From SIG607 sp045646245 (GTDB taxonomy: Bacteria; Bacillota; Clostridia; Oscillospirales; Acutalibacteraceae): DNA of 13,060 nucleotides. Positions 12,895 to 13,060 of this stretch are shown here, piece after piece. The notes under the pieces are model-generated. The model ran no database searches. It had not been told where the DNA came from and was given only the letters and a program-made list of their open reading frames with translations. Each line of letters starts with the position of its first letter. The first letter of the stretch is position 1. Position numbers and translations under genes: made by a program. Location of the stretch: contig JAZRKJ010000071.1 in assembly GCA_045646245.1 (NCBI GenBank), forward strand, positions 1 through 13,060, given 5' to 3'.

Positions 12895-13060
12895 AACCGC
12901 CGAAAAAACAACGACGGTTCGGGAGTTGGTCTTAGGGACAAATAGGTTTTTCAGATAAATTTGTACGCTTTCTTGTTTTGAAAACTTGTAAGACACAAAG
13001 TATACTTTGTTTTCGCAACTTCAAAATCGAAACAAATTTATTCTTACAAAACTGCTTCGC
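12895..13060. repeat. structured intergenic element running off the window end
   Basis: This stretch has no convincing gene. It holds a hairpin AACCGCCG/CGACGGTT (12895-12902/12912-12919, one wobble), a 10-bp inverted repeat ATAAATTTGT/ACAAATTTAT (12955-12964/13032-13041), TTGTAAGA/TCTTACAA (12986-12993/13042-13049), and a perfect 16-bp palindrome ACAAAGTATACTTTGT (12995-13010). The second and third pairings interleave, so they cannot nest and would be alternative or pseudoknotted. It resembles a non-coding dispersed repeat; the right part is missing. Confidence 0.4.

Noticed and set aside
12753..12935. Plus-strand frame of 60 codons upstream of pnuC
   Set aside because: It covers the pnuC leader and promoter on the opposite strand, has no ribosome binding site, and its composition does not look like a protein.

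Overview
The window is low-GC DNA that looks like a Firmicutes chromosome, most probably a gut-type Clostridia. The evidence is the strong AGGAGG-type ribosome binding sites, TTGACA/TATAAT promoters with 17-bp spacers, A+T-rich intergenic DNA with hairpin-plus-T-tract terminators, and the rplM-rpsI pair in Gram-positive arrangement. No species can be named from this sequence alone.

Layout. Positions 1-325 hold no convincing gene. They contain a compact multi-hairpin element and the rpsI terminator. Ribosomal proteins L13 (rplM) and S9 (rpsI) follow on the minus strand with their own promoter. Next is a large GH2 beta-galactosidase (lacZ, minus) as a single-gene unit with a clear promoter and terminator. 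From 8071 down to 4498 lies a tightly packed four-gene minus-strand operon: a TIM-barrel glycosidase-like protein, a SIS-domain sugar-phosphate-type protein (UPF0309-like), a protein I do not recognise, and a Gfo/Idh/MocA oxidoreductase. An AraC-family regulator is transcribed divergently from the operon. A perfect 16-bp bidirectional terminator separates it from fucO (lactaldehyde reductase, minus). Upstream of fucO is a 3'-terminal relic of a LacA/Maa-type sugar O-acetyltransferase that is too short to be functional. A zinc-ribbon single-pass membrane protein (plus) follows. Last come an amidohydrolase-2 family enzyme and a PnuC-type transporter (both minus), with a structured leader in front of pnuC. 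The right end enters another structured intergenic element that the window boundary cuts off.

How the genes fit together. The central 9 kb reads as a carbohydrate-use region. LacZ releases galactose from beta-galactosides. The AraC protein probably controls the divergent operon, whose products could cleave, isomerise and oxidise or reduce an unidentified sugar. FucO handles the lactaldehyde made from 6-deoxy sugars such as fucose and rhamnose. No sugar transporter is present, so the substrate cannot be deduced.

Most worth a second look: the pnuC leader, which can form mutually exclusive hairpins and matches no riboswitch I recognise; the uncharacterised operon with its unrecognised third gene; the multi-hairpin element beside rpsI; the acetyltransferase relic; and a charged coiled-coil-like insertion between the two catalytic glutamates of LacZ.
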